64,000 nucleotides of DNA, from NCBI GenBank assembly GCA_965199725.1, contig OZ241321.1, positions 930,001 through 994,000 on the forward strand, read 5' to 3'. Both the position numbers and the translations under genes were made by a program. This stretch comes from G965199725 sp965199725 (GTDB taxonomy: Bacteria; Pseudomonadota; Gammaproteobacteria; Nitrosococcales; Methylophagaceae). The first letter of the stretch is position 1. The number at the start of each line of letters is the position of its first letter. Below, piece by piece: positions 51,274 through 61,931 of this stretch. Below the pieces are notes generated by a model. That model was not told where the DNA came from. It searched no databases and worked only from the letters and a program-made list of their open reading frames with translations.

Positions 51274-51774
51274 ATGACGTTAGCTATTATAGTAGCAACT
51301 GATAAGCAAGGTTTAATTGGAAAAAACAACACCTTACCATGGAGGTTGTCTGCTGATTTACGTTATTTTCGCCGTGTGACTATGGGTAATGCCATCATTA
51401 TGGGGCGACGCACGCATCAATCTATTGGTAAGGCATTACCCGGTAGAAAAAATATTGTGGTAAGTGCAAACAGTAATTATCATGCTCAAGGTTGCACAGT
51501 TATACATTCAATGGCGGATGCTTTACAGGTATGTAAAAGTACTAGGGAAGTATTTATAATAGGCGGCGCCTCATTATATCAACAACTGTTGCCGCACATA
51601 GATAAATTGTATTTAACGCTGGTCCATACCAAATTAAAGGGCGACAGCTATTTTCCGCAGTGGGATAAAGCTAAATGGCGGCAATTAAGTCGCGAAGATC
51701 ATCTAGCAGATAGTAACAATAATTACGACTACAGTTTTATTGTCTATCAGAGAACAGGGACACAATTTAATTAG
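51274..51774 (+). CDS. folA: Dihydrofolate reductase
   Basis: NADPH reduction of dihydrofolate. A 166-residue protein: LAIIVATDKQGLIGKNNTLPWRLSADLRYF (residues 3-32), MGRRTHQSIGKALPGRKNIV (about 43-62) and FIIGGASLYQQLLPHIDKLYLT (about 93-114), including the active-site Asp27 in the SAD-L element. Its last codons run close to the convergent res remnant. The upstream region carries DnaA boxes. Confidence 0.97.
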   Translation: MTLAIIVATDKQGLIGKNNTLPWRLSADLRYFRRVTMGNAIIMGRRTHQSIGKALPGRKNIVVSANSNYHAQGCTVIHSMADALQVCKSTREVFIIGGASLYQQLLPHIDKLYLTLVHTKLKGDSYFPQWDKAKWRQLSREDHLADSNNNYDYSFIVYQRTGTQFN

Positions 51775-51775
51775 T

Positions 51776-52353
51776 CTTGGGGGTTCTTGGTAATAGTTAG
51801 AAATGTCGCCATCAGCATTCACATAGTCCAACTTAAAGTGGATTGCCAGATAGTTTTTGGCAAAAGCGGCTACATCCTTACAATTTTCCAAAAAAGAAGC
51901 AAACTGTAATTCAAAATGACTATCGCCAATCACGCGGTTAAACCCACTTTTGTTCGGTATTAAGTGATATTGATTGTTAACCATAAACGGGCGCGTTTGC
52001 CGTAGCTTAATCATGTCTTTTATCTCAGTATTACCTGTATCTTGTACAGTTAGGTTGTTAATAGTTTTCTTAAACGTTTCAATCACGGTCTTACTTGCCA
52101 CTGGTTCCGATAAATTACGCGGAGTGTTGGTGGATTCTAAATCAATTTGCTGATCAAATAAGTGATCCTGAACAAAGCACTTAACCTTGCTATAAAGGAC
52201 ATTCTGGCCACTTACTAGCCGTAAGCTTTTCATAATAGTTTGTACAAAATAACCCAGCACACTACGATAATCGGTGATCGTTTGTACAAAAATCGCGCTG
52301 TTGTTATGTTTGGGTGTGACAGTCGCATCCAGCTGTAAACTCAGGTTACTGCC
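51776..52353 (-). pseudogene. Relic of type III restriction enzyme subunit (res)
   Basis: The frame reads SNLSLQLDAT then VTPKHNNSAIFVQTITDY, matching a conserved helicase segment of type III Res proteins. It jumps to a C-terminal-like region, IKLRQTRPFMVNNQ and FKLDYVNADGDISNYY, that precedes the endonuclease motif. The rest of the roughly 900-residue protein is missing and the endonuclease core is lost in a divergent tail. Upstream a stop (TAA at 52354-52356) closes the frame. A GTG-initiated ORF (52260) exists but I regard it as decay. Confidence 0.75.
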
Positions 52354-52510
52354 TTAACTGCCACCTTGCGCCTGCCGGGTGCGCATTTATGGGCGGTGCT
52401 GATAAGCTCCAGCGATCGGTCTTTTTTCGTACGAAAACTTCGCCTGTTTTGCCGTTCCAGATTAGCTCAATCTGGCGTTTGTCATCAAACAACATAAAAC
52501 GGTATTTATT
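52341..52510 (-). pseudogene. Relic of type III DNA methyltransferase subunit (mod)
   Basis: KYRFMLFDDKRQ followed by ELIWNGKTGEV is the typical N-terminal block of a type III Mod methylase. In a second frame STAHKCAPGRRKVAVKAVT corresponds to the Mod C-terminal end. The whole catalytic middle is gone, leaving about 170 bp. It begins right at the tatC stop and runs into the res relic, so mod-res order is preserved. The match is by memory of family sequences. Confidence 0.6.
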
Positions 52511-53231
52511 GCCTATCACCCTTTTTTGGTAGCCATCTCGCAGCAAATAGCCCACACTCAAACAACAACCAGATAGGTATTGCCAGCAAGGTTTGTGATA
52601 TGACATCCGGTGGCGTTAATAACATACCAATTAAAAATGCACCAATAATAATATAGGGCCTTTTGTTGGTCAAACTTTCCGCCTTAACCACCTCAGCTTT
52701 AATTAAAATTAGCGTAATAACAGGCACTTGAAACGCTAAACCAAAAGCAAAAAACAGGGTGAGAACAAAATCTAAGTAACTACTGATGTCAGTCATTACT
52801 GCCACACCCTGAGGCGCAGTTTGGGTTAAAAACGCAAACATCAGCGGAAACACAACAAAATAAACAAATCCCATACCAATGAAAAACAGCAGTGTGCTGA
52901 TAAATAAAAGCGGGTAGATAATTTTGCGTTCATTATCATATAAACCAGGTGCAACAAACATCCATGCTTGATACAGCAAAAAAGGGGTAGTCAGTAAAAT
53001 AGCAACAAATGTTGTTAGTTTGATTGGGGCTAGTAATGGCGATGCTACTGCGGTTGCTATCATTGTATGACTTTCAGGTAGCTGCTTTAATAAGGGAGTT
53101 GCTAAAAAATAATATAAATCGTTGGCAAAGGGTATCAGGCAAAGAGTAAACAATAATACAAGCAAAATGCTTTTAAGTAGCCTATTTCTCAGCTCAGCAA
53201 GGTGAAGCAACAATGGCTGCGTTTTATCCAA
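52506..53231 (-). CDS. tatC: Twin-arginine translocase subunit TatC
   Basis: A 241-residue inner-membrane receptor for twin-arginine signal peptides. It has six hydrophobic segments and the signatures LLLHLAELRNRLLKSI (about 6-21), PFLLYQAWMFVAPGLYDNERK (about 83-103) and FGLAFQVPVITLILIKAEVV (about 153-172). It is 3 bp downstream of tatB. The tail WLPKKGDRQ ends just where the mod relic begins. Confidence 0.96.
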   Translation of the reverse strand: MDKTQPLLLHLAELRNRLLKSILLVLLFTLCLIPFANDLYYFLATPLLKQLPESHTMIATAVASPLLAPIKLTTFVAILLTTPFLLYQAWMFVAPGLYDNERKIIYPLLFISTLLFFIGMGFVYFVVFPLMFAFLTQTAPQGVAVMTDISSYLDFVLTLFFAFGLAFQVPVITLILIKAEVVKAESLTNKRPYIIIGAFLIGMLLTPPDVISQTLLAIPIWLLFECGLFAARWLPKKGDRQ

Positions 53232-53234
53232 TGC

Positions 53235-53489
53235 TTATTTGTCGTCTTTTTTGGTGTGGCGATCGCCTAAGTGGTTTGTGGCTATGGCCTGTTTAATTTC
53301 TTCATTGTGTAGCTCCCGGGCGATGTTGTTGCGAACTGCCTGCATCGCTTTGTTTACACGATTAATCCATAGCCCTGCTTTGCGTAAAGCGGTGGGCAGG
53401 CGTTCAGGGCCCACCACAATCAACGCAATAAAAGCCAATAGGAGTAGCTCACTAAAACCAATGTCAAACATGGTGGGGTATTGCGGCAC
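53235..53489 (-). CDS. tatB: Sec-independent translocase subunit TatB (short)
   Basis: An 84-residue protein starting MPQYPTMFDIGFSELLLLAFIALIVVGPERLPTALRKAGLWI: the membrane helix, hinge G-P-E-R-L-P and amphipathic helix of TatB. At 84 residues it is much shorter than the common 120-170, lacking most of the C-terminal tail. It follows tatA immediately. Confidence 0.92.
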   Translation of the reverse strand: MPQYPTMFDIGFSELLLLAFIALIVVGPERLPTALRKAGLWINRVNKAMQAVRNNIARELHNEEIKQAIATNHLGDRHTKKDDK

Positions 53490-53720
53490 CTAGTTGTTTT
53501 TTTGTTTAGCTGTTGGGTTATCAGTGCGATCATTATCGCTGTCTGTGACTGCCTTATCAGTGGATGTGTTTTCATCCCCTTCGTTAATGGCTTGCTTAAA
53601 ACTTTTTATTGCGCCACCTAAGTCACCCCCTAAGGATCGCAATTTTTTAGTGCCAAACACTAAGACAATAATGCCTAAAATAATTAATAACTGCCAAATA
53701 CTAATTCCACCAAATCCCAT
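53490..53720 (-). CDS. tatA: Sec-independent translocase subunit TatA
   Basis: A 76-residue pore-forming subunit: [40 protein letters not shown], giving the N-terminal helix, hinge FGTKKL and amphipathic helix, followed by an acidic tail. It is the first of tatA-tatB-tatC and 11 bp after hinT. Confidence 0.95.
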   Translation of the reverse strand: MGFGGISIWQLLIILGIIVLVFGTKKLRSLGGDLGGAIKSFKQAINEGDENTSTDKAVTDSDNDRTDNPTAKQKNN

Positions 53721-53731
53721 AGTTGATACCT

Positions 53732-54070
53732 CTAGTTAAACTTACTTAAACCTGTGCCACCTATCAGGTGAATATGTAGGTGGTTTACCTCTTGCCCGCC
53801 ACCTGGCCCAGTATTGATAATAGTACGGAAGCCGTTATCTAACCCCTGGGATTTAGCAAGATCAGGCAGCTTAGTCATCATGTGTGTTATAAGTGCATGA
53901 TGCTCATTGCCAAGCTCAATTAAACTTTTAATATGTATTTTTGGCACTACCAGCAAATGAATGCTGGCTTTGGGGTTAATATCCTTAAAAACAAACAATC
54001 TGTCATCTTCAAACACAGAAGACGATGGAATATTACCAGCAATAATTTTGCAAAAAAGACAATTAGTCAT
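53732..54070 (-). CDS. hinT: HIT-family nucleotide hydrolase (HinT-like)
   Basis: A 112-residue purine nucleoside phosphoramidase-like protein. [21 protein letters not shown] (residues 3-23) and the histidine triad HLHIHLIGG near the C-terminus define it. Its start overlaps the hisE stop by one base, so it is embedded between his and tat genes. Confidence 0.93.
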   Translation of the reverse strand: MTNCLFCKIIAGNIPSSSVFEDDRLFVFKDINPKASIHLLVVPKIHIKSLIELGNEHHALITHMMTKLPDLAKSQGLDNGFRTIINTGPGGGQEVNHLHIHLIGGTGLSKFN

Positions 54071-54387
54071 TAGTTGCTTCTGCTTGTTTTTTCGTCAATA
54101 CCAGACAGGCCAAAACGACGACTAAGCTCAACCAGTATGGACTCAGGGTTGATGCCGTGGTGAACTAGCAACACCATGCTGTGAAACCACAAGTCAGCGG
54201 CTTCATGGATGATTTTTTGGTTATTGCCATTTTTGCCAGCGATAATAATTTCAGCAGCTTCTTCACCCAGCTTTTTAAGTATGACATCGTCACCAGCCTG
54301 ATAGAGGCCGGCAACATAAGAACTATCAGCAGCAGCATTTTTTCTTGATTCAAGCACAGCGGTCAGCTTAGTTAATATATCATTCAT
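54070..54387 (-). CDS. hisE: Phosphoribosyl-ATP pyrophosphatase
   Basis: Histidine step 2 hydrolase, 105 residues. The all-alpha NTP-PPase fold shows in [21 protein letters not shown] (about 31-51) and [14 protein letters not shown] (about 61-74). It overlaps hisI upstream by 8 bp and hinT downstream by 1 bp. Confidence 0.95.
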   Translation of the reverse strand: MNDILTKLTAVLESRKNAAADSSYVAGLYQAGDDVILKKLGEEAAEIIIAGKNGNNQKIIHEAADLWFHSMVLLVHHGINPESILVELSRRFGLSGIDEKTSRSN

Positions 54388-54760
54388 TATATAGCTCTTT
54401 CGGGTTTTTCATTACCAGTTCGGTAGTTTGCCATTTATTATCATGTAGTTTTTGATAAAAACAATGATAGCGACCAGTATGACAAGCCACCCCTTTTTGG
54501 ATTACTTCCAGTAAAATGGCGTCGTTGTCACAATCTAGGCGGATAGAATTAATCTGCTGATGATTGCCAGATTGCTCACCTTTGCGCCAAATTTTTTTGC
54601 GTGAACGAGACCAATAAACGGCGTGGCCTGTTGCGATAGTGAGTTCCAGTGCCTCTTTATTCATCCATGCTAAAGTAAGCACCTGTTTTGTGTTGCTATC
54701 CTGAGTAATAACTGGCACCAAGCCCTCTTTATTCCAGTTAATTTTAAGCAAGCTATTCAC
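54380..54760 (-). CDS. hisI: Phosphoribosyl-AMP cyclohydrolase
   Basis: Histidine step 3, 126 residues. Typical segments are [40 protein letters not shown] (about 28-67) and the zinc-binding [11 protein letters not shown] and [10 protein letters not shown]. It overlaps hisF by one base. Confidence 0.96.
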   Translation of the reverse strand: MNSLLKINWNKEGLVPVITQDSNTKQVLTLAWMNKEALELTIATGHAVYWSRSRKKIWRKGEQSGNHQQINSIRLDCDNDAILLEVIQKGVACHTGRYHCFYQKLHDNKWQTTELVMKNPKELYNE

Positions 54761-55533
54761 TATAATCTAACCGCAATACCTTGTCTAGCCATATACTGTT
54801 TGGCTTGTTGTACGGTGTATTCACCGAAATGAAATATACTGGCTGCCAGAACAGCGTCTGCTTTTCCTGATGTTACACCATCAACCAAATGCTGTAAGTT
54901 GCCAACACCACCAGAGGCAACAACAGGTATTGTAACAGCATCACTCACTGCTCGAGTTAACGCTAAATCAAACCCTGATTGGGTACCATCGTGATCCATG
55001 CTGGTCAACAATAACTCTCCAGCACCCAGCTCAGCCATTTTTTTTGCCCAGGCGACAACATCTATTCCTGTGGGCTTGCGTCCGCCATGGGTAAGCACTT
55101 CCCAGGCAGCAGACTGGCTGTTATCTGTAATCCGCTTGGCATCAATAGCAATAACAATACATTGTGAGCCAAACCGGCTGGTTGATTCATGGACAAATTC
55201 CGGTTTGTTAACCGCTGCTGAGTTGATAGCCACCTTGTCAGCACCAGCGTTCAGCAAGCGACGAATATCTGTAATGGAGCGCACGCCACCCCCTACTGTT
55301 AGGGGAATGAATACCTGGCTCGCAACAGTTTCAACCACGTTTACTACCGTGTTACGGCGGTGATGGGTAGCAGTAATATCTAAAAAGGTGATTTCGTCGG
55401 CGCCTTGATCATCGTAGCCTTTGGCGGCCACAACAGGATCACCAGCATCACGAATATCAACAAATTGTACCCCTTTTACTACGCGACCTTCATCAACATC
55501 AAGGCACGGGATGATCCGTTTGGTTAATTCCAT
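54760..55533 (-). CDS. hisF: Imidazole glycerol phosphate synthase, cyclase subunit HisF
   Basis: A 257-residue beta/alpha barrel. It starts [22 protein letters not shown], has the catalytic Asp in this block and in [16 protein letters not shown], and phosphate-binding GGGVRSI and ASGGVGN. It pairs with HisH and is adjacent to hisA. Confidence 0.97.
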   Translation of the reverse strand: MELTKRIIPCLDVDEGRVVKGVQFVDIRDAGDPVVAAKGYDDQGADEITFLDITATHHRRNTVVNVVETVASQVFIPLTVGGGVRSITDIRRLLNAGADKVAINSAAVNKPEFVHESTSRFGSQCIVIAIDAKRITDNSQSAAWEVLTHGGRKPTGIDVVAWAKKMAELGAGELLLTSMDHDGTQSGFDLALTRAVSDAVTIPVVASGGVGNLQHLVDGVTSGKADAVLAASIFHFGEYTVQQAKQYMARQGIAVRL

Positions 55534-56298
55534 TTAACTATCATTTTTAGAATAATTCTGCACTGGATTAAGTTTATCAGCCAGTGCCTGGCTTTTGGCT
55601 AGATCAATGGTACCTTCATAAATGGCACGACCAATAACAATACCTGCCACGCCTTCCTGTTCATAGCGACATAATGCTTCAATATCACCGTAATTAGTGA
55701 CACCACCAGAGGCAATAACTGGAATATGAATAGCACGCGCCAGATCGCGCGTTGCCTCAAGGTTAACGCCTTGCATCATACCGTCACGGCTAATATCAGT
55801 GTATATAATGGCATCAACTCCATCCTGCTCAAAGCGTTTTGCCATGTCAATAACGTTGTGGTGTGATAATTTTGACCAGCCATCAATCGCAACCTTGCCG
55901 TCTTTGGCATCCAAGCCAATCATGATGTGACCAGGAAATTCTGCACAGATGTCGCCAATAAAGTGTGGTGCGTTGATTGCTTTAGTACCAATAATTACAT
56001 ACCTGACACCAGTGTTCAAGTATGCCTGTATAGTATCCTCATCACGAATACCACCACCAACCTGAATATCCAGATCAGGAAACGCCGCACATATTTGTTC
56101 TATTACATCAGTGTTGGCAGGTTTACCAGCGAAGGCGCCATCAAGATCAACTATATGTAATCGCCTTGCCCCACAATCAACCCATTTTTGGGCAACGGCC
56201 AGTGGGTTTTCTGAAAAAACGGTGCTATCACTCATGCGCCCTTGTCGCAAACGCACACATTGACCATCCTGTAAATCAATGGCCGGAATCAACAACAT
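55534..56298 (-). CDS. hisA: ProFAR isomerase HisA
   Basis: A 254-residue beta/alpha barrel isomerase starting [19 protein letters not shown]. The catalytic aspartates are in IPAIDL and [16 protein letters not shown], with phosphate-binding VGGGIRDE. It is 26 bp after hisH and abuts hisF with no gap. Confidence 0.97.
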   Translation of the reverse strand: MLLIPAIDLQDGQCVRLRQGRMSDSTVFSENPLAVAQKWVDCGARRLHIVDLDGAFAGKPANTDVIEQICAAFPDLDIQVGGGIRDEDTIQAYLNTGVRYVIIGTKAINAPHFIGDICAEFPGHIMIGLDAKDGKVAIDGWSKLSHHNVIDMAKRFEQDGVDAIIYTDISRDGMMQGVNLEATRDLARAIHIPVIASGGVTNYGDIEALCRYEQEGVAGIVIGRAIYEGTIDLAKSQALADKLNPVQNYSKNDS

Positions 56299-56324
56299 AA
56301 TGGTTTCTCCATAGTAATCAGTGT

Positions 56325-56960
56325 CTATGCTCCGCCTTGCCAGCGCAAAAAGTTGCCTAACAGCTTCAGTCCACTATGCTGGCTTTTTTCCGGGTGAAAC
56401 TGCACGGCGAATACATTATCCTTACATAAAGCCGATGTAAATATATTAGTATAAGTAGTGGTAGCGGTGACTACACTATTATCACTGGTGCTGACAAAAT
56501 AACTGTGCACGAAATAAAAATAACTATCCTGTTCAATGTTTTGCCATAAAGGATGGTGCGCGGTTTGATGCACCTGATTCCAGCCCATGTGGGGTATTTT
56601 AAGGTGCGGCTTTTGTTTGTTGTTAAACTGGTGGCTGCCCCCAGAAATAATATCTAGGCCAGCTACACCATTATTTTCTTCGCTGTAAGACAGCAGTAGC
56701 TGCATGCCAATACAAATGCCTAAAAAGGGCTTTTCATCAGCTGCTCGACGAATAACCTTGGTTAGGCCCAGATTATTTAATGCTGTTCTACAGGGGCCGA
56801 TGGCGCCTTGACCGGGGAAAACAACATGGCTAGCAGCGAGAATGCGATCAGGGTCAGCGGTTACCTCAATGCTGATATTACGGTCAGAGACGGCTTTCAA
56901 TGCTTTTGACACTGAGCGTAAATTACCCATACCGTAATCAATGACTGCTACATGAGACAT
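56325..56960 (-). CDS. hisH: Imidazole glycerol phosphate synthase, glutaminase subunit HisH
   Basis: A 211-residue glutamine amidotransferase. It starts [18 protein letters not shown]. The nucleophile Cys is in [11 protein letters not shown] (about 80-90) and the His/Glu in [17 protein letters not shown]. It supplies ammonia to HisF. It is separated by 191 bp from hisB, so a secondary promoter may exist there. Confidence 0.96.
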   Translation of the reverse strand: MSHVAVIDYGMGNLRSVSKALKAVSDRNISIEVTADPDRILAASHVVFPGQGAIGPCRTALNNLGLTKVIRRAADEKPFLGICIGMQLLLSYSEENNGVAGLDIISGGSHQFNNKQKPHLKIPHMGWNQVHQTAHHPLWQNIEQDSYFYFVHSYFVSTSDNSVVTATTTYTNIFTSALCKDNVFAVQFHPEKSQHSGLKLLGNFLRWQGGA

Positions 56961-57151
56961 AAAACCATATACTGATTCATAATCAGTTTTACTTAATTAT
57001 ACCCTCGTTATGCCAGCCAGCAGCGAAAATTCGCACAAAATATCAATCATTTTTACTCCCATGCTTTTTGTAGGTGCTGTCGTTAATCATATGTGTCTAG
57101 TTTTCAGCAACCGCGGATGTTGGAATGGTGCTGCTTTTAGCGACATCTGTT

Positions 57152-57745
57152 TCACAAAACCCCTTTGGTGGAAGGCAACTGTTCTATGGTGTGCTGATTC
57201 AGCGTGATTGCCATACGCAACGCGCGACCAAATGCTTTAAATATTGTTTCAGCAATGTGATGGGTATTTCTGCCCCTGATTGCATCAATGTGCAATGTCA
57301 TAGCGGCGTGGTTGACCATGCCCTGGAAAAATTCATAAAACAGCTCAACATCAAAGTCACCAATTTTGTCTCGCCTGAAATCAGCAGAAAAGGTGATACC
57401 TGGCCGACCGGAAAAATCCAGCACAACGCGAGATAGTGCTTCATCCAAAGGCACGTAAGCATGACCATAACGGGTAATGCCTTTTTTATCGCCAAGGGCT
57501 TTTTTTAATGCTTGACCAATGGAAATACCAATATCCTCAACTGTGTGGTGCGCATCGACATGCAAGTCGCCATTTGCTATCATATTGATATCAAGCGAGC
57601 CATGACGGGCAATTTGTTCCATCATGTGCTCAAAAAAAGGCAAGCCAGTTTTGGCGCTGAACTGACCGCTGCCATCAAGATTCAATGTGACTTTTATTTG
57701 TGTTTCCAGTGTGTTTCTTTCAACTGTTGCGCTACGAGATGCCAT
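57152..57745 (-). CDS. hisB: Imidazoleglycerol-phosphate dehydratase
   Basis: A 197-residue Mn-dependent dehydratase. Repeated His motifs [29 protein letters not shown] and [25 protein letters not shown] are all present. It is monofunctional (no phosphatase domain). It is the first his gene in this run. Confidence 0.96.
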   Translation of the reverse strand: MASRSATVERNTLETQIKVTLNLDGSGQFSAKTGLPFFEHMMEQIARHGSLDINMIANGDLHVDAHHTVEDIGISIGQALKKALGDKKGITRYGHAYVPLDEALSRVVLDFSGRPGITFSADFRRDKIGDFDVELFYEFFQGMVNHAAMTLHIDAIRGRNTHHIAETIFKAFGRALRMAITLNQHTIEQLPSTKGVL

Positions 57746-58103
57746 GCTATGTCCGACAAAATAAAATTAGGAGAGTTATAATAACCGTTTCAGCCGCTTG
57801 TTAAAAGTATGCCGATCAGTTTGGCCTTAGCATGCTACTTGGCAGATTAAAAGACTAAACAGTAGCAAGGACTTCAAGTTGGTTTTACATTTGTCAACAT
57901 TTCTGGCTGGGGCGGGGCATTGCTAAACGAGTGAGTTGTTGAGAATATGGTTACTGGTTTTTGCATGTGGCAAGAGCGTATGAATTGCTTGCAGGTTTGT
58001 CTTGCGGCTGACTTTCTGGTACGGTTTAGTTGCTTATAATTTGTGAACATGTTTTGTAAGAGAGCAAAGCAAATAGTGGACAATAAAATTAATACGAGAT
58101 CCG
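57746..58103. other. Divergent intergenic region, hisB / thioredoxin-fold gene
   Basis: These 358 bp contain no gene I can support. A perfect TATAAT lies at 58035-58040 on the plus strand, about 64 bp before the downstream ATG, with a weak TTTCTG at 16 bp spacing. I see no his attenuator. Confidence 0.5.
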
Positions 58104-58658
58104 ATGGCCAGCCTGAAAACACCTGTGTGTAATTTTGGCTTGCCAGCAATAGATTTTGCTCTGCGGGACACTGATGGCAAGCTGTGGACCCGAGAGGACT
58201 GCCGAGGTAAAAATGGTTTGTTGGTAATGTTTATTTGTAATCATTGCCCCTATGTTCGGGCAATATTGGATCGTCTGATAAGAGATACGAGTGCGCTCAA
58301 ACAGTTTGGGGTTCATGCAGTTGCAATTATGGCCAACGATCCAGTGCAATATCCAGAGGACTCATTTGCCAATATGATAAAAGTTGCCAAGCACTACTGT
58401 TTTCCTTTCCCGTATTTATTTGATGAGACACAGCAGACTGCGCGCGCCTATGGTGCAGTATGTACGCCAGATTTTTTTGGTTATAACAGAGATTTGCATC
58501 TGCAGTATCGTGGTCGTCTGGATGTAAGCGGCAAAGCCGCATCGGCAGATGCACGGCGGGACCTGTTTGAAGCCATGAAGCAAATTGCCAGATCAGGTAG
58601 GGGTCCAGAGAAACAACTGTCCAGTATCGGCTGTTCGATCAAATGGCGAGCAGCATAA
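58104..58658 (+). CDS. Thioredoxin-fold protein of the AhpC/TSA type
   Basis: A 184-residue cytoplasmic protein. It has a redox motif NHCPYV in LLVMFICNHCPYVRAILD (about 39-56), FALRDTDGKLWTREDCRGK before it, and YLFDETQQTARAYGAVCTPDFFG (about 111-133), typical of thioredoxin-family proteins with a C-x-x-C-less NHCPYV site. Its substrate is unknown. It is followed by a terminator-like hairpin and tkt. Confidence 0.85.
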   Translation: MASLKTPVCNFGLPAIDFALRDTDGKLWTREDCRGKNGLLVMFICNHCPYVRAILDRLIRDTSALKQFGVHAVAIMANDPVQYPEDSFANMIKVAKHYCFPFPYLFDETQQTARAYGAVCTPDFFGYNRDLHLQYRGRLDVSGKAASADARRDLFEAMKQIARSGRGPEKQLSSIGCSIKWRAA

Positions 58659-58683
58659 TACAGATTATGTACAATATATCTTA

Positions 58684-58713
58684 GGACGCGGTAAGCGCGT
58701 CCGGTTTTATTTT
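58684..58713 (+). terminator. Hairpin with T-rich tail, between the thioredoxin-fold gene and tkt
   Basis: GGACGCG (58684-58690), loop GTAAG, CGCGTCC (58696-58702), then GGTTTTATTTT. It ends directly before the AGGAGG of tkt, so it either terminates the upstream transcript or sits in the tkt leader. Confidence 0.65.
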
Positions 58714-58726
58714 AGGAGGAATTGAA

Positions 58727-60712
58727 ATGGCGACACGCAGATACTTAGCTAATGCAATCCGTGCTTTAAGCATGGACGCGGTACAAAAAGCAAACTCCGG
58801 CCACCCGGGCGCCCCTATGGGTATGGCGGATATTGCTGAGGTGCTATGGAACGATCACCTAAAACATAATCCAGCTAACCCACAGTGGGTGAACAGAGAT
58901 CGATTCATTTTGTCTAATGGTCACGGATCCATGTTGATTTATTCATTATTGCATTTGTCTGGTTATGACCTGCCAATGTCTGCAATAGCTTCGTTCCGGC
59001 AACTGCACTCGCAGTGTGCTGGCCATCCAGAGTACGGTTATGCACCGGGTATTGAGACAACGACGGGGCCCTTGGGACAGGGTATTACCAATGGTGTTGG
59101 TTTTGCTATGGCTGAAAAATTGCTAGCCCACCAGTTTAATAAACCGGGCCATGGGATTGTTGATCATTATACTTATGTGTTTATGGGCGATGGCTGTCTG
59201 ATGGAAGGGATATCGCATGAGGCGTGCGCGCTCGCTGGTACTTGGGGGCTGGGTAAGCTGATAGCATTCTGGGATGATAACAACATTTCTATTGATGGCC
59301 ATATTGATGGTTGGTATACTGATGATACCGTGAAACGCTTTGAGGCCTATGGCTGGCACGTTATTTCTGTTGATGGCCATAATCCAGACGAAGTTAGTAC
59401 AGCGATTCTTGCTGCCAAGGCGGCTGAGGACAAACCCTCCTTGATTTGTTGCAAAACTATTATCGGCTTTGGATCGCCCAATAAGTCAGCCAGTCATGAC
59501 TGTCATGGCGCTGCTCTGGGAGAAGAAGAGGTAGCCCTGACTCGAGAAGCACTAGGGTGGAATTCGCTCGCATTTGAGATTCCGGCAGATATTTATGAAG
59601 GCTGGGATGCCAAATCATCTGGTGCTGATAAAGAAGCTGCATGGCAAGCTCAGTTTGATTCTTATAGACAGGCACATCCTGAGTTGGCTGCTGAATTTTC
59701 TCGCCGCATGTCTGGTGATTTGCCCGATAATTGGCAACAGGTGACGACAGCATTTATTGCCAAGGCAAATGAAGCAGCAGAAAGTATGGCGACTCGCAAG
59801 GCATCACAAAATGTCATCAAGGCATTAGCGCCAATATTGCCTGAGTTTTTGGGTGGTTCTGCTGATCTGACTGGTTCAAACCTGACAAGCTGTCCTAGTT
59901 TTACTCATATAGTTGGCAAACAGCCCGGTAATTATATTTCTTATGGTGTGCGTGAATTTGGCATGTACGCTATTATAAATGGTATGGCCTTGCATGGGGG
60001 TTTGTTGCCGTTTGGTGGTACCTTCCATATATTTTCTGATTATGCAAGAAATGCACTGCGCATGGCGGCACTGATGAAGATACGCACTATTGCGGTGCTG
60101 ACCCATGATTCTATTGGTCAGGGTGAAGATGGCCCGACACATCAACCAATTGAAACTACAGCTTCATTGCGCTACATTCCTAATATGAATGTCTGGCGTC
60201 CATCTGACTCGGTTGAAGTGGCTGTTGCCTGGGTGTGCGCGATTGAGCGCAAAGATGGCCCAACAGCTTTGGTGTTAAGTCGCCAGAGCATGTCCGGACG
60301 CAAGCACACTGTTACTGATTTTGAGCTTATACGTAAAGGGGGCTATGTGCTGGCTGATGCAGACGGTAGCGCAGATATTATCCTGATCGCTACGGGTTCA
60401 GAAGTTGATCTGGCAGTTAGGGCGCAGACGGCATTAGTTGATGATGGCATTAACGTACGTGTTGTTTCTATGCCATCCACCAATGTATTTGATTGTCAGG
60501 AACAAGCTTACAAAGACAGTGTGTTAACGCCTGGTGTCAAGCGTGTTGCGATTGAGGCAGGTGTGACCGATTTCTGGCGTAAATATGTTGGCTTTGATGG
60601 CGGGGTTGTTGGCATTGACACATTTGGTGAATCTGCGCCGGGTGGTGTACTGATGGCACACTTCGGTTTCACGGTTGATAATGTAGTTAAGGCTGTAAAA
60701 GAAGCGCTCTAA
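58727..60712 (+). CDS. tkt: Transketolase
   Basis: A 661-residue thiamine-diphosphate enzyme of the pentose phosphate/RuMP/Calvin routes. It has [21 protein letters not shown] (about 21-41), [12 protein letters not shown], the ThDP/metal [13 protein letters not shown] (about 153-165) and [17 protein letters not shown] plus [18 protein letters not shown] strong AGGAGG precedes the ATG. A terminator follows the gene, so gap is transcribed separately or by read-through. Confidence 0.97.
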   Translation: MATRRYLANAIRALSMDAVQKANSGHPGAPMGMADIAEVLWNDHLKHNPANPQWVNRDRFILSNGHGSMLIYSLLHLSGYDLPMSAIASFRQLHSQCAGHPEYGYAPGIETTTGPLGQGITNGVGFAMAEKLLAHQFNKPGHGIVDHYTYVFMGDGCLMEGISHEACALAGTWGLGKLIAFWDDNNISIDGHIDGWYTDDTVKRFEAYGWHVISVDGHNPDEVSTAILAAKAAEDKPSLICCKTIIGFGSPNKSASHDCHGAALGEEEVALTREALGWNSLAFEIPADIYEGWDAKSSGADKEAAWQAQFDSYRQAHPELAAEFSRRMSGDLPDNWQQVTTAFIAKANEAAESMATRKASQNVIKALAPILPEFLGGSADLTGSNLTSCPSFTHIVGKQPGNYISYGVREFGMYAIINGMALHGGLLPFGGTFHIFSDYARNALRMAALMKIRTIAVLTHDSIGQGEDGPTHQPIETTASLRYIPNMNVWRPSDSVEVAVAWVCAIERKDGPTALVLSRQSMSGRKHTVTDFELIRKGGYVLADADGSADIILIATGSEVDLAVRAQTALVDDGINVRVVSMPSTNVFDCQEQAYKDSVLTPGVKRVAIEAGVTDFWRKYVGFDGGVVGIDTFGESAPGGVLMAHFGFTVDNVVKAVKEAL

Positions 60713-60738
60713 CGTTTCACTGATAGCATAGCAGATTG

Positions 60739-60772
60739 TGGCCAGCAGGCTTGCCTGCTGGCCATTGTTTTT
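60739..60772 (+). terminator. Rho-independent terminator after tkt
   Basis: TGGCCAGCAGGC (60739-60750) pairs with GCCTGCTGGCCA (60753-60764) around a short loop, followed by TTGTTTTT. A long perfect stem and T-run make this the clearest terminator in the window. Confidence 0.9.
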
Positions 60773-60812
60773 AGATAGCATATCATTTGTGTTGTTGAGG
60801 GGTTTTTAAGGG

Positions 60813-61814
60813 ATGACGATTAAAGTAGGGGTTAATGGTTTTGGGCGTATTGGTCGCATGGCGCTCCGTGCTGCAATAACACACTTTCACAATATTGAGA
60901 TAGTGGCAATTAATGGTTTACCAGATCCGGAATATTCAGCGTACATGCTGCGGCATGATTCTGTGCATGGTCGTTTTGATGCTGATATTGAGACAAGTGA
61001 TGATTGTTTGATGGTAAACGGTAAGGTTATTCGGCTTACTGCAGAGCGTGATCCTGCAAATCTTAAATGGAGCGAAGTGGGCGCTGACCTCATTATTGAG
61101 TGTACTGGTTTATTTTTAACTAAAGAGTCATGCCAAGCTCATCTGGATGCTGGCGCAAAAAGGGTTGTGCAATCTGCACCTCCTAAAGATGATACGCCCA
61201 TGTTTGTTTACGGTGTTAACAGCAAACAGTACAATAGCGAGCAAATTGTATCAGCGGCATCATGTACAACCAATGCATTGGCCCCCATTGCTAAAGTTCT
61301 TGATGACAGCTTTGGCATCGTGCGCGGTCTTATGACAACAGTACACTCAGCTACAGCGAAGCAAAACATAGTAGATGGATCATCAGTAAAAGACTGGCGG
61401 ATTGGTCGCAGTGTTTTTGAAAACATTATTCCCTCATCAACAGGGGCGGCTAAAGCAGTCGGTAAAGTATTACCAGTATTGGATGGCAAATTGACCGGTA
61501 TGGCGCTTCGTATACCAACAGCAGATGTATCAGTTATTGACTTAACTGTTCAGTTACAACAAGAGGCATCATGCGAATCTATTTATCAGGCGATGAAAAC
61601 AGCATCAAGAGGAGAATTGAGCGCTATTTTAGCGTGTACTGACCAACAGCTTGTTGCCGCTGATTTTCGGGGGCATCCTGCCTCGTCGGTATTTGATAAG
61701 GCGGCAACAATTGCGCTGGATGATACTTTTTTCAAAGTTGTTGCCTGGTATGATAACGAATATGGCTATACCTGCAATATGCTGCGCTTAGCTGAGCTGG
61801 TTGGTAAACAATAG
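60813..61814 (+). CDS. gap: Type I glyceraldehyde-3-phosphate dehydrogenase
   Basis: A 333-residue NAD-dependent dehydrogenase. [17 protein letters not shown] (about 5-21) binds NAD. The catalytic Cys is in [17 protein letters not shown] (about 147-163). [15 protein letters not shown] and [17 protein letters not shown] (about 309-325) complete it. The usual TVHA-T-Q-D segment reads [10 protein letters not shown], so an erythrose-4-phosphate dehydrogenase-like substrate preference cannot be excluded. It sits between tkt and pgk. Confidence 0.93.
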   Translation: MTIKVGVNGFGRIGRMALRAAITHFHNIEIVAINGLPDPEYSAYMLRHDSVHGRFDADIETSDDCLMVNGKVIRLTAERDPANLKWSEVGADLIIECTGLFLTKESCQAHLDAGAKRVVQSAPPKDDTPMFVYGVNSKQYNSEQIVSAASCTTNALAPIAKVLDDSFGIVRGLMTTVHSATAKQNIVDGSSVKDWRIGRSVFENIIPSSTGAAKAVGKVLPVLDGKLTGMALRIPTADVSVIDLTVQLQQEASCESIYQAMKTASRGELSAILACTDQQLVAADFRGHPASSVFDKAATIALDDTFFKVVAWYDNEYGYTCNMLRLAELVGKQ

Positions 61815-61931
61815 ATTTATTGATGTCAATAAACTAGTTGCTAATCTGATAACAATTATTTCATTATAAAATTTTATTGGCCGAATCTTAAAAATTTAAG
61901 CAATTTAACTTTAAGATAATTAACAAGCTAT

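Noticed and set aside
51703..51775. Extension of the res relic ORF into the folA 3' end
   Set aside because: No similarity to Res after NADGDISNYY; the overlap is read-through in a decayed frame.
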